Shown one piece after another: positions 22,295 to 37,200 of a DNA stretch of 64,000 nucleotides. The notes beneath the pieces were generated by a model. It saw only the letters and a program-made list of their open reading frames with translations. It was not told the DNA's origin and ran no database searches. The translations under genes were made by a program, and so were the position numbers. The stretch's first letter is position 1; each line of letters starts with the position of its first letter. The DNA is from Pycnopodia helianthoides (taxonomy: Eukaryota; Echinodermata; Asteroidea; Forcipulatida; Asteriidae): positions 6,725,491-6,789,490 of the forward strand of contig CM063246.1 in NCBI GenBank assembly GCA_032158295.1, given 5' to 3'.

Positions 22295-25200
22295 GCAACA
22301 TCAACAGCAACATCAACAACAACAACAGTTTACTACTTGTTTTATAATGCCAGTTACCTTGGCCTAATTCCAGAGAGTCAAACAGAAACAATTAAATGTA
22401 AGCAAAATGAATCAACACATGCTGACTGATGTTTGATTTCTGCTAAGTATTGTTTCACTGATTGCAAAGAAATGAATGAACGAATGAATGAAAGAAACAC
22501 TTGGTTCCTCACTGACAACAGCAAGCCTTACTACAACAACACTCTAGTACAGCAATACTCAAACCTTTATGCAATATACAACACTAAACATGAAAACAGG
22601 TTTATGTGTACATTAAGAACCTCAATCAACAATAAGAGACCTCAATCCTCCTCTCCTGTGTCACTCCACAACCTCAACCAACAATAGACCTCAACCCTCC
22701 AATATTCTCCTCTCTTATGTCTCTCCACAACCTCAATTAACACTAGGAGACCTCAAACCTCCCATATCCTCCTCTCCTGTGTCACTCCACAACCTCAACC
22801 AAAATTAGACCTCAATCCTCCAATATTCTCCTCTCCTATGTCACTCACTACCTCAATTAACACTAGGAGACCTCAATCCTCCCATATACTCCTCTCATAT
22901 GTCACTCCGAAACCTCAATTAACACTAGGAGACCTCAAACCTCCCATATCCTCCTCTCCTATGTCACTCACTACCTCAATCAACACTAGGAGACATCAAT
23001 CCTCCCATATCCTCCTCTCCTATGTCACTCCAAAAACCTCAATTAACACTAGGAGTACTCAAACCTCCCATATCCTCCTCTCCTATGTCACTCACTACCT
23101 CAATCAACAATAGGATACCTCAATCCTCCTCTCCTGTGTCACTCCACATCAAATTGTTTGGACTTAGATAAGATTGGAATGCCTGACCCAGTGGATTAAT
23201 TGTTATTTGGGCCTACAGCCCTCTGTCCTTCTAAATCCTTCATTTTGGCAAGGAGGATATAGAAGGATTTTGGAGGGTGAAGGTTATTAGACTATTGGTT
23301 GATCCGAGGATTATTTCAAACCAACCCAGCTGTAAGAAATAAAGGGTAATTTCAAAAGGAAAGTTCCAAGATTCGATTGATTTTAAATTGTAAGAGTGGG
23401 GAAGTTTCGGGAAAACCAAAATAATATTAACAAATTAGAAAATTGAAATTCACCTCGACCATAAGTTGTCTGTATTCTGGATGTGAGATACGACCAAACA
23501 TCTCTTCTATCTGAAGGGCAAAGTTCAGGTCAGTTCGGGTCATGTCAGATAAGGTTGGTTGTTGAGGTAAGAAGTAATCCGCTATGATGATACCATTAGG
23601 CATTCTGGCCATGATGTCCCACACTGTAATCATACAAACAGAAATCACAATTTGAAATCAATAAGAGACAAAGTTGATTCAAATTCAACATACAGTAATT
23701 TAAAAGTAGTATAAATCTTGTGTAGCTCAGTCACATCAGCATTGGGGTGTCGTGGCCGAGCGAATAAGAGCACTGAACTCAAGCTCTGGTGTTTCTGTTC
23801 AGCAGAGTGTTGGTTCGAATCCCGGTTGTGACATCTGTGTCCCTGAGCAAGACACTTTACTATAATTGCTTCTCTCCACCCAGGGGTAAATGGGTACCTG
23901 TGAGGGCAGAGATGGTTCTTGTGATTGATTTAGCTTGGTGCGCTACATATTTGGCAGCACAGGTTGTATACTCCCCAGGGAGCTGAGATGGTTTAAGGAA
24001 TGAAATGGCCCAGTGATCAGGGTAATAATGTTGGAAGCGCTTTGAGACATGGTGTATAAAGCACTATATAAAAATCAAATATTATTGTTATTATTATTGT
24101 ATTACTATGGTAATGGGATGACCATCATGATAGAAGAAAATAATCAACTTTACCATGGCTTTCCATTTTATACTAAACATTTTCCCTCAACAAACTCTCG
24201 TGTCAGGTTTCGGGAATAAAACACATTTTATTTCAGGCTGATCAACAAGCAATTTTTCAGTAATATTTCATATAAACCTCAAATTAAAGTCGAGTCCCTG
24301 CCATATGTAACATGAACTACATGTACACCCAAAATACGTCACATGTAACATGAACTACATGTACACCCAAAATACGTCACATGTAACATGAACTACACGT
24401 ACACCCAAATACGTCACATGTAACATGAACTACATGTACACCCCAAACCACACAATTACTTTCTCCAAAACATTGTTAACTCTTTTGCTCCGGAATTAAA
24501 TTTTCGAATTTCGCGCGTTTGTACGTAATTAATTTCTGGACCCCGCTATCTTTAAATGCCGCTGTGTACAACGACCTGTGTCAATAATAGCCTTGGCGCA
24601 AAGGAAAGCCAACGGCAGCGACTCAAAGCCACTGAAACAAGGGTCAAAGGACATCCAGATGGCAATACGGCATAAATTATGTAAAAAAGGCACATGCATG
24701 GGAATGCCTCGAGTATCTACAGTGACGTCAACGAGCCGGTGTGAGTGGCTTTCCGTAGGGAACGGGACATTTCTGTGAGCCGCTGTGGGCGGCTCGACGT
24801 AGCGAAAGAGTTAAGTCTGTCAATGTGTGATGGTTTTTGCCATGGCTGTTATCTCATTATATACACATGTCCTTTTTACCCTTGAATACTTATGACTGGT
24901 CTGGTGCCATCAACTACTCTAAGCTAAAAGCTTAGTCTTTATAAGGGGTACTAGACAGACCCATGTGCTGAATGCTTACCGTTATCATAGAAGTTTGATG
25001 GTGTGCGATTCAGAGCTCCATTGAACTGACGTAGCTCTAACCAATTCCGATCTTTACTGGATGACTTTATTGTTGTTTCTAGAACTTGCACGAGAAGGTC
25101 TTTCAGTGAATGTGGAGAAAGCGAGTGGATCGGCTAAAAAACAACACATAGATATTTGTAATTAGATGACATGTATTGCATATTAAATGAACAAGTAATA

Positions 25201-28200
25201 CAAAAAGACCCCCCCCCCCCAAAAAAAAAAAAAAAAACAACAACCAAAAAACAAAACAAAAACACCCCCAAATACAACAACAAAAACCAACACAAACAAA
25301 CAAACAAACAAACACCCCAACAAACAAACAAACCAACCCAAAGCAGCAATCAGACAGTTAATCTAGTTTGTTTGAGCGATCAGTTTGAATTCCCTTACTT
25401 AAAGTGACTGTTTCAACTGTGCACTCAGTGTGAATGAGCTTCCAAACTTTGGGAATTTCATTGTGGCCTTTTTGGAATTACCTTGGAATTTCAAAATGAA
25501 ATTACACAATTCCCATATGATTTGAAATGTATTAAAGCAGAATGAATTACCTCAGTTTCCTTCCATGACAATTTGAGTTCAGTCCTCATCGCATGCAGTA
25601 ACCAACTGAGAACAAAATACACAAACCACTTCAAGGTCATCATCGTAAACCAATGAATGCAACTACAGGACTATTCAGGCTTATTTGGTTGCAACACTTT
25701 TCCTTGTAAACAATCCAAACATCATCTAAACCAATAGCAGACTTTGATTTGATTATCTGAATACTTCATAGCAATATCTGCAATGGTTTGCATAACACCT
25801 TCTTAGTGTTTCCTATAGTGTCGTGGCCGAGCGGATAAGAGCACCGGATTCAAGCTCTGATGTTTCTGTTCAGCAGAGAGTGGGTTCGAGTCCCAGTCGT
25901 GACACTTGTGTCCTTAAGCAAGACACTTAACCATTATTGCTTCATCCTTTGGATGGGACGTAAAGCCATTGGTCCCGTGTGTTGTGTAATGCATGTAAAA
26001 GAACCCAGTGCACTTATCGAAAAGAGAAGGGGTTCGCCCCGGTGTTCCTGGTTTGATTGGCAGCATATTGCGCCACAGCACCTTGTAAACCATTACATTG
26101 TGCTATGTAAAGGAATAGGTCTCAAACTTCAAAAAGTAGCTCCACATATATACCTTGCAGGAAAATACTGACTGTTGAAGCGCCTTGAGCGTCACTGAGT
26201 GACGGATATGAGCGCTATATAAGAAGCCATTATTATTATTATATACTTTTTCCTTTATTTGTTCTTTTGTACTTGTCTAGCTACTCTGAGATGCTGTGAA
26301 CCATTTGATGAGCCAATCAGAGCTCTTCTATTTAAACAGCAGTCACTCTGGTTGTATTTTCAATTCTGTTAATTTACCTCGTTAATATATGTTGGGCTAT
26401 TGTATAAAACTACATTATATAAAAAATAAATCCATGAAAATGTCTTCTCAGAGGCGGTGCACTACTCAAGAGAGACTAGCACATGGTGCTACTGCAAACC
26501 TTGCCTACATGTACTACCACCTCGCATAGCTTTAAATCTTACTTGATCCGATAAACCTAAGAGTTCATAAATATGTATGTTACTGCATAGCGTTGAACTT
26601 TGCAAGATCATAGATAATTCTTTACATGGTATGAGAAATTTTTGTTACTTGAGGGTTTCTGTGAAATATGGATAATTTCATTTAGAGAAGACAATTCAAA
26701 TCAGGGAAAATTTCATTTGGGATTGTTTGCAAAATGTTAGACAAATGAAATCTAACAAACTTTCCTACACATTTAACACCAGACAAATTATACAAATGAG
26801 CTGAACAAAACTGAAAATTCCCAAAGAAGACTTGCTACGTAGCTGTTAATAGCCGTTTTTTTAAGATCGCAAAGTCCTTAGTTCTACTCAATCTTACCCT
26901 GTTCTGATCTTCAACATGCTACTGAAGAGATCCGGCCTGGTGACAATGAGCTTGCCTAGCGCTATGATAATCTCCTGTTGTATCACCGCTTCTCGTACAT
27001 CATATTTCTGGCATCGATTGAAGATGATGTCAGTTATCTCTCTTGGGTTCATAGGTCGCATGACTAGCTCCTCCTCATGACCAAATACACCAATGGTCAC
27101 CTGATAAGGTGATAAGATGACATAGCATCTTCACTATAAAGAACGTTTTTATCATCTCAGTCAAAAATATTATCTCCAAAAATAGAGATTAGAAAAAAAC
27201 GGCTGTGTTGTAAAATCTCAAATGTCGCATCTCTTAAAACTATCCAGATGCAAGAACAAACCAAAAGGCACAGAGATGGAATGTTGTATGGAGCCTCTTT
27301 GAGCAAAATATATTGTTATGACAAAATCAAAATATACTACTTCATACTGGTGCAATTGAATCTTGGCTAGTAGAAGGGTTGAGAACTAAATCTACTTAGT
27401 CTCGGCTGAAAAAACAACTTACAAATTTTCCTGCAAACAGCATCGATGTGATTGAGGGCGCTAGACCAGACCATCAATGATTTTGTGCACGAATGTCAAG
27501 ACAAAATCAAAATACAACACTTCATACTGGTGCAATGGATTCTTGGCTGGTAGAAGGGTTGTGGACTAAATCTACTTAGACTCTGCTGAAAACGACTTAC
27601 AATTTTGCCTGCAACCAGCATGGATGTGATTGAGGGCGCCAGACTATCAATGACTTTGTGCAAAATGCTTGCACAGTAACGCACCGTGGACCAATCCTCC
27701 TTCACACCAGCTTTGTTGTATATTCTATTTAATGCCTCATCAACAGTTCCTAAAACAGAGCAAATAATTCACTTTGTTAAACAATGGTCTACAAAGACTA
27801 CTTTGCATGTTCCCGTATTTCAATATAATAATAAATTGTCATCACCTTGATCACGATAATTAATGAGTATTTAAACTTGCAAACTCCAAAACCAACAAAA
27901 GTTCCTCAGCATCAGAAGCTGCAAACACAATATTTGTTGAAGTAATCTTTTTTGAGGAGCAATGTATAATGAGATCTACTTGTAGAGAAATTAAATAGAA
28001 GCAGACAGTAGATAATTACCTGTCATGTCTGCTGCCGCCTAGAGTTCAAAGTTCTCCCATTATCAATCTTGAGTAGTTGTCGCCAGAGCTGTGTGTTGAG
28101 AGAGTTGGGACATAGAGGGACCAGTTTTCTTTGGTCAAGTGATTGCTGGACGCCATTTTTGGTCCAAATGCAGCACAACCCAATGTGCAGTCTAGTCTGG

Positions 28201-31200
28201 CACCCTGTGTGAAATGGCTTCTAATCACAAGGTGTCCCAACTCTCTCAATATACAGCTCTGGTTGTAGCTACTAAAGATTCTGCAGTATTCTTACTTTTA
28301 GGTTTTTAAAGGAACATTACAGAATTGGTAAGAAAAAAACTGGTAAAATATACTTTTGATCACAGATTTACACTAAACTTACACGGTCTAAAGATGATGA
28401 TAGTAGAAAACATCCCTTGAAATATTTCTGTCTGAAATGTCATATTTGATGAGAAATGAATAAACTAATTTTTCAATTGGAGTTTATCGCTCAGTGAGCG
28501 TTTTATTCATTTGTTGAATCTATATGATTTCATGCAAATGTGTAATCGGTTTTTCACTATTTTCTCGTGACCCAGATGGCCGATCGATCTCAAACTTCTA
28601 TAGGTTTGTCAGTTTATGTATATGGTGGATTACATAAAGTGCTTACACTGCCAGCAACTGTTTTTTAGCAAAAACCAATTCTGTAATGTTCCTTTAAGCG
28701 CTATCATCACCATTTTTGTTTCATATATCAGACTAACATGGCTATTTCCATCCAAGGATATAAAGTAAGGCTGTATCCAACTTAGCGGCTATGGCTACGG
28801 CTACGACTGTTGCTAAGGATGTCCTACACTTCAATGCATGATGATGCGTCAATCCAGCCATAGCCATAGCCATAGCCACCAATTCGGTCATGGACGTATA
28901 CATACCATTCTCTGTCAGATAGTTCAGACCTTCACGTTGTAACAGCAATGCCAGAATGCCACTTTGATGGACCATGTTAACGGTATGACGAAGCTTTTGA
29001 ACTAATTCCCACGACGGCAAATTCTCATATTTCTAGGAGAGAAAGAGAAAATTGAGACAATATCTTGAAGATCATGAGTAATTTTGGATTGTAATGTATT
29101 TTAGTTTCTTTTCACATGGTATTATATTAATCTTTCCAAGTGGAAGTATGTCCTTGATAATACTCTAAACTACCGTCAAAACCCAAACAGTACCAAACTC
29201 TGAATAGTTGAAAGCATAAATCTCAGCACAATCAAGAACTTTTCCCCGATATAACTTTGTCCAATGTTTGTCTTACAACATTCTCTAACGATAACAGCAT
29301 TAAGTATTGTTTGGAAGCTTTGCCTGGTGTGGAAAAATAGGAAGAAACTATAAATAAATAGTAAACTTGCGGGTACAACCATGTGTAAATCTCTTTTGAG
29401 GGAGTGTTGGCTCTGAAAAGAGCCGGTGTGGTCTCGATGCTTCGAACAGTAAACTCTGCTCGTCTTTAGGAGTAGATAACAGCATTGCTAACCTACCCTA
29501 CCCTTCCGTCTCAATCAACGATGCCCTTTTCTACAACTAACAAGCAGACAGTCCAATCAACCTACAAACAGCAAAATAGATCAACAAACACAAGTGATAG
29601 TCATATGACCTTTTACCTTGAGGTCAAATGCTTCTGTTTCATACTCTGCTGAGTTAGGTGAGCTAGCGTGTCGACTTCTTGATTGAAGAGGAAGATGATC
29701 TACATTGAGCTCCTCAAGACGCTTGAAAAGTGCAATGGTAGCACTGGAAACCAAATAAAATAATTCCACACAATCAGTCTAACAAAAACTTCCTTGCTAA
29801 AAATAACATTACACTTGATTTGTGGTAGAGATAAGAGAGCAAAAGATAGCATATCAATATGTTTGTTCGCAAAATGTATTTCAGCTTTAAGAAGTTTTTG
29901 AAGAATGATTAAACATAAGCTTTCAAATTAATAAAGTCATTTAAACTCAACAGGTTTCAAGAAACACACTCTCAGACTAAATTTTGAAATTTTTGGTGAA
30001 ATAGAAGGTTAAGTTAAAAGACGAATCAATATAAGTTCCTTGGGTATACAATAAAAAGTTTAACCGTTTTATGGATGAACAGTTCTGGTCTCAATTGTGA
30101 CTTAAAATATAAACTTACACTCCCTCTGGAAGCTGGAAGTCAAGGTGTTCCACAAAGGAAGAAGCTAAGAGTGTCTGAAGACGGTCTACTTTAATTCGAA
30201 TCCCTCCACAACTGCCCCTCTTGAACATGGCTAACATATCCAGCATCTCAGTACCCTTAGCACCACTGTAGGAATAATGATTTCATCAAAAAGTAATCAT
30301 TTCAAATTTGAACTTTTTACCAGAGAAACAAGTATCAACAAACAATATAAAACAGCATTTTACATTTCACTTCTAGTTTTGCCTAAATATACTCCCATTG
30401 GCACCTAAGGGTCAATGCTATAAGCCCCACTAGGTGACCCTTTGCTCACCATGTATTATTTTCTTCAAAACTATTTTTTTTAAGACGTGATATTTACTTG
30501 AGTGAAAAATAAATCATCAAACCAACCAATTAACATTTGTAGCTCATAAAAGAACTGTTCAACATACAAGATTAAGCATACAAACAATAAAAATAAAATA
30601 ATTACAAATATCAAAACAATTTCCATTGAAGTTCTAAAAAAATAAACTGTTAGCAGCTGAAGCATTATAATTCTCTGTGAGGAAATATTTAAAAAAAATA
30701 TTTATTCAAACTGAAATGGTTGAGACAGCCTGACTAAGTTGGCGATTTACTTCATTATGAAGTGGTCTCATGGATGAGTTCTCATTACACACTAAGCTTA
30801 CCTAAAATGATCTTCTTTAATGAGAATGCAGATGGTTGGTCTTCCAGACATTGTCCATGACCGTCTCATAAAGGCTACAAGATTCTGAAAATAGAAATAA
30901 AGGTACATAAAGGTTATTTATTATAACTATTTTGTATCAAAAACTGCAAACTCAACTTGTAGTTGTTAGAAATCAAACAATCAATGATTGTGTTATTACC
31001 ATAGATTATGTAGTCAGTGATATTTTGGTTTCACTCTACATCGATGTGTGATAAGCACAGTATACTCAGTGCTTTCCTTGAGTGCTGCAGACATCGGGTG
31101 GGATTTGAACCCAAGACCCCTGCATTCTAGAACAGATATCTCAACCAACTAGACCACCGAGCATGCCTGGTGACGAGACACTTCAGGCCTCTTTTGCGGG

Positions 31201-34200
31201 TTACTATACTTGAAAGGGCGCGTAGAGTGGATCGGCCAAAGGCCTAATTAAAATGTGCTGGATTTGAGCACATTTTAATGAACCAATTCCAGGGGTTATA
31301 AGCGAGCAAGGCATGCTGGACAAAATGGCGCGGCGAGATCAATCACCCCTGGGAACGAGGTTGGTACAAACCAAGCTATACATCCCTCCCTACATACCAT
31401 GGCAAACCTGAGATCTTTCCCTCACACCCTACCTTAATGTCATCTACTAGCAGTGACATATCCTGATACATGTAGAAATCTGCTCTATCAAACTGCAATG
31501 GATAGCACAGGACGGTCCGGCCTAGGATACGATAAAGCTTGGATGTACCTAAGCTGCCGATGGGACGAGGTGGGCGACCAGTCAACCCAAGCTTAGCATT
31601 GTTACCCAGGAACTGGTAAGCCTAATCAAATTGGGAACAATTAGGAATAGAAAAAGTTAACTTTGTGGATTGGACTGACTTCTGAACAATCTGTTTAAGT
31701 ACGAAGCTCTAAAGATCATTTAGTACTTTTGTTTCCTTCCTTTAAAGGAACGTTACAGAATTGGTTTTTGCTAACAAAACAGTTGCTGGCAGTGTAATCA
31801 CTTTATGTAATCCACCATATACATAAACTGACAAACCTGTAGAAGTTTGAGATCGATCGGCCATCTGGGTCACGAGAAAATAGTGCAAAACCGTTTACAA
31901 ATTTTTATGTGTTATACAATGCATGAATAAAACGCTCATGAGCGATAAACTCCAATCGGAAAATAGTTTGATTTATTTCTCAACAAATATTGCATTTCAG
32001 ACAGAAATATTTCTAGGGATGTTTTTCTACTATCATCATCAATAGACCGTGTAAGTTTTATGTAAATCTGTGATCAAAAGTATATTTTACAATTACCAAT
32101 TCTGTAATGTTCCTTTAACAGGGATGCCAGTGACTCTTTCCTTCAGAGCCTGAACAAAATTTGCTGCGAAGGAAAGGGGGGTCACCGCCCCCCCCCCGCT
32201 CAGACCAAAAACAATAAAAAACATAACAGCGATTTTTTTATAAAACATAAAAAAAAGACAATTCTGACCCCCCCCCCCCTGCAAAAATTTGAAGTTCTAG
32301 ATGCTCTCTGCTGCATTCTGGTGCACAGAGCCTTTGAAATTGCAATATAATGGTCAAACAAAGGCATTTTTATTTAATATAGCATAAATAGAGGTTTCAT
32401 TTAAAAAAAATTGGCCAGGGGTTTCCCTACGGGTGGTGAACCCATTTCAACTGTTTTATTCTGATTTATCTTCAGTTTACACAGAAAATAAGATTCTCTG
32501 TAAATTAAAAAGAAGTCAAAATAATTTGTTTACATAAGTGATATATTGTTGGTCAATTAAATTTCCTCAAGTAGCCCCAATTATAAAACATAATAAAACG
32601 GAAATGCTCTAACACGACATGCTCTAACACCGCTCTCAACATGTATGCACATGTGTTTTTTTTAGCACGGATTACGCATGTGGGATTGAGCGAGCGATCA
32701 ACTCGCTTGCTCTTTTGGGGTCGAAAATGAGCATGGTTTCGCTGGTACCCGTCTTCGGAAAAAGGTGCACGCGGCATCGAAGGGAAACAGTTAACTGAGT
32801 TCAATGGCCATGTGTGCTTTTCTCAATCGTTCGCTGCACACAAGAAAGTTTTTTGTATGTGATCGTGATTGATTTCAGCGGCCTGGACAACACGAAGAAA
32901 GCATTACTAATGGATTATAAATTACGTTGGCCAAGGCACTGGACACAGACTGTGATCCGTTTGTTGCGGTCAATAAAAAAAGGTATTCAAAAATTGAAAA
33001 GCGTATGTGCTCGGCCTTTTTGCCGGCGTATCGGCCCCCAAAAATTGCGTATCGGGCCGATACGCTATAGCTTGTACGTGGGGAGAACCCTGTAAACACT
33101 GTCTCTCGACTCAAGCCACCGCCAATTAAACCTATTCTTTACCCAATTTGTTTCAAATTAGCTTCTCTTTCAACATCCATAATGACTCAATGAACGCCAA
33201 AAACTCAGTCGGTATGTCTCAATGGTAACGCCAATCGTCCGCGTAACAAAATTCTGAGAGCGATTTCATGTACGGTCCAAAGATCGTGTATGGATGTACA
33301 CACAAAATACATCGATACATACCATACGGCACCACGCACACATTCGACAGAAAAGTCTAATCTTCGCTCAATACTTCCGGCATTTACAATACATGTACGA
33401 ACGCTTGACGGCGCTTTCAAAACATATTAACATTAAACACAAGTCGCTCCAAACGAGCGCCGAAAATCTGTTTTCAATAAAATATATTTTCTCCGGCCTG
33501 ATGAAACACGGAGCGCCGGAAAAATTTGGGGAAAATTTGAAAAAGCCGGAATTCCGGCAATAGCCGGAAAACTGGCATCCCTGCTTTAAGCTGAACTTGG
33601 CTTAATACTTCCTGCGAATGCGAATGCAAAGCGAATTTTTCTTTTCGCTGTGAATGTTTCGCAGGAATTGAGCACATCTCAACTGTTGCGAATTGTTCGT
33701 TGCGAATTTGTGACATCAAAATTCGCTTCGCATTTGCAGGAAATATGAACCGGGCTTTAGATGCAGACCTTGAAGACTCATCCAAAACAATGGACCTGAC
33801 TGATTTTGTTTTTTTGCAATTTGCATCAGTTTTGATTGTAAGAAATACAAGAAAGTTCTTTAGGAAGTTACCTGACTAATATTGTTATTATACAATATAC
33901 CTTGATGAGTTCTGCTGGTGGCCATATCTGTATTGGTTCAACCTGTGTAGGAGTCTGAGTCTGGATACCATACATTCCTAAGGTTGCCTGTAGTCTGGCA
34001 CTCTCTGCAATGAAGGCCATTTGAACCGTCATATCCTTGGCAGTACTCTGGAAACCATACAAACAATGAAAACAATATATTATTTTGAGCAACATTTTAT
34101 ATTATCAGTCACTTTTTTGGAAATTTATCTTCCCATATCTTGGTACGGACTTCAGACAATTCCATACATCAACCGGTAAGCATTACGTCTTGTTTTTCAA

Positions 34201-37200
34201 TCAAATCAATTATTGTTTTATTTACTTTATTTGTTTAGTTTATTTAACTGAGGCTCCCTTTACACCAAAAACAGGGCAAAATTCGAAATTATATAGAGGT
34301 TTACATAATGAAGGTAAAATCAGTTGTAGGTTTGCAATGACACCATATAGCCTCCTGTGCCAGTATGTGTTCAAGTGGTTCTGAGAGGAACTGAGGTTTA
34401 CTCAACATTTGTGAGTATGTGTTCAAGTGGTTCTGAGAAGAACTGAAGGTTTACTCAACATTTGTGAGTATGTGTTCAAGTGGTTCTGAGAAGAACTGAA
34501 GGTTTTCTCAACATTTGTGAGTATGTGTTTAAGTGTTTCTGAGAAGAACTGAAGGTTTACTCAACATTTGTGAGTATGTGTTCAAGTGGTTCTGAGAAGA
34601 ACTGAAGGTTTACTCAACATTTGTGAGTATGTGTTCAAGTGGTTTTGTGAAGAACTGAAGGTTTTCTCAACATTTGTGAGTATGTGTTCAAGTGGTTCTA
34701 AGAAGAACTGAAGGTTTTCTCAACATTTGTGAGTATGTGTTCAAGTGGTTCTGAGAGGAACTGAGGTTTTCTCAACATTTGTGAGTATGTGTTCAAGTGG
34801 TTCTGAGAGGAACTGAGGTTTTCTCAACATTTGCGCGTATATGTTTGATTGGTTCCGATAAGAACTGGAGGTTTACTCAAGGTTTCTAGCAGAAAGCTCT
34901 GTTTGTCATGAGGAGAAACTGAGTGGAATAAATTAATTAAATAAGATAACGTGTGATTCCCTACCTCGAATGCAGAATATCTAGTATTATGTTTCATTGT
35001 TGTTCTACCTGATGAGCCATGATATCTACCAACTGGATCGATCTCACTCATATTGACCAAACCATCCTCTGTAGATTAAAAATCAACCAATCAATGAATC
35101 ACTCAAGCATCTTCAGACCTCTTATTGGTTTAAGCTGTCAGGTTGGCTCAGTGGTTCCCTTCCCTGCCTTTCACCTCTGTGGGCCCCTGTTCGAACCCCG
35201 GACCGGAGCCTTGTATGTGGATTGGGTTTTCAGTCCCTACCTAATTGTGTGGGTTTTTCCTACTTGGGGTTTTTCCTCCCACATCTAAAACTGACATTTC
35301 CTCATCCTCTTCTCCACACAGGTACCTTCAGGCCTACGGGTCACAGTGCTAGTCACTTTTAAGGGTCCCTTGGTTTCATTACCAGAAAGATATAATAATA
35401 ATAATAAAGCTATCAACAAGCACTTCCATAATAATAATAATAAGCTAGCATATTGAGTGCCTTTTCCATAAGTTGCAAAGCGCTTGGATATGTCCAACAC
35501 AGATCAAAAATCAAAATCATAGACAAAACCAGCGAGTCTTTAGCAATTTCTTGAATGAATCAAGTGAGCTTGCTTTTCTTCAGCTTTCAGGAAGTGAGTT
35601 CCACAGAGCTGGGCCTGCATTTGAGAAGGCTCGGTCTCCTGCACTAGTGCTTGTCCGATGCTCAAGGAGAAGGTTGCGCGAGGAAGAACGCAGCATGCGT
35701 GATGGTTGATGTTGCTGAAGCCTTTCACAGATGTTTATTGGGTATTTCAGGATGTGTGCCTTGAAGATATGTAGACGGATTTTGAAGTCAACACGCTTAG
35801 TAACAGGTAACCAGTGGAGTTTCTTCAAGAGAGGGGTAGCACTATCACAACGAGAACACTTCTCATAAACTGAGACACTCAAGTATCAATAAGATGCAAG
35901 ACAGAATATTTATTACTTAGTCTTACTCACTCAGCATACATGCAATAAGATACATGGACTGCCCCCACAGAAATATCTTATCAGACTCCGCCCCTTCTTG
36001 ACTTGCTACTCTTGTTTGACTATGGGGAGTTTTTCTCTCTGCTTCAATATTCCTACGTTCAATGTAGTAATACTTTGGAAGAACTTTCCCTGCAAGAGAA
36101 AAGAAAAAGGTAAGAAGGCTAAGAGTTATTGGATAGTTGTAAAACTTGAGATGTTCTGGGAGAACCAATTCATAATACATTATGGAATCCATCTTATCGG
36201 CAATACTACTGGTTTTATGTTATACCATAACAGCACAATAAACACACACACACACACACACACAAAAACATTTAAAAAAACACAAAAAAAAATTGGTAAA
36301 TATTTGTTTCTTATATTTTTTTCTTTAAAGCCAAGTTTTTTGGAACACCAGCAAGACTAGGTCACTCAAGTGAAAACCTATCAAGGAGAATTGTTGTCTA
36401 TTGTAGATTGAGGGAATGTTAAATCCTTATTAACAGGATTTAAAGACCTGGGCCCATTTCATAGAGTTGCTTAAGCTAAGCAAAAATCAGCGGGAAACCA
36501 GTCACAAATTGTACATGCAGACATGCAGGCATGCAAATGTAACTTCACCAAAAAAGAGGAAATTACAAAATTTCAATGATTTTGTACAGTATTTTTCAAT
36601 TTTGAATGGTAAAACCGAGAATAAAAAAAGAGGAAATCAGCTGATCCAAGGAAAAGTTGCATGCCTGGACATGGTAGTTTGGCTGGTAACTTTATTCTGG
36701 TAAGCACAATTTTGTTCTGCTTGGCAATTTTTGTGTGCTTAAAAGCAGCTCTATGAAATTTGGCCCTGAGCATGACTTACCTACAGGTGTTTCCTTCAAC
36801 AATGGTTCTAATAAGTTACTGTATTCCTCCACTTGCTCACTGTTGCCCTTAGCAACTCCATCAATAATCATGTAAACAAAGAACATGGGCCATTCTGCCT
36901 CTATGTTATCAAACATCTGTAAAACAAATCAAATGAAATACAAAAAACACTGATCAAACCAGCTACTTTGTTTATTGGCAGCACCTTGTAAACCATTACA
37001 CGATGCTATGTAAAGGAATAGGTCTAATACTTCAAAACGTAGCTCCACAATACCTTGCAGGAAAAATACTGACTGTTGAAGCGCCTTGAGCGTCACTGAG
37101 TGACGGATATGAGCGCTGTATAAGAAGCCACTATTATTATTATTATTATTATTACCTATGGATTTAGATAAGATTGGTAATGTATGCCAGGGATCATGTC

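Noticed and set aside
22109..22429. 106-codon frame with a poly-Thr tract
   Set aside because: It is a CAA microsatellite read in frame; the true feature is PHKB exon 22 on the other strand.
25103..25349. Overlapping minus-strand frames rich in Phe, Cys and Val
   Set aside because: Translation of the C/A low-complexity tract beside PHKB exon 20.
27410..27490. Alternative PHKB exon 17
   Set aside because: The duplicated piece has an insertion and an in-frame stop and lacks its own acceptor.
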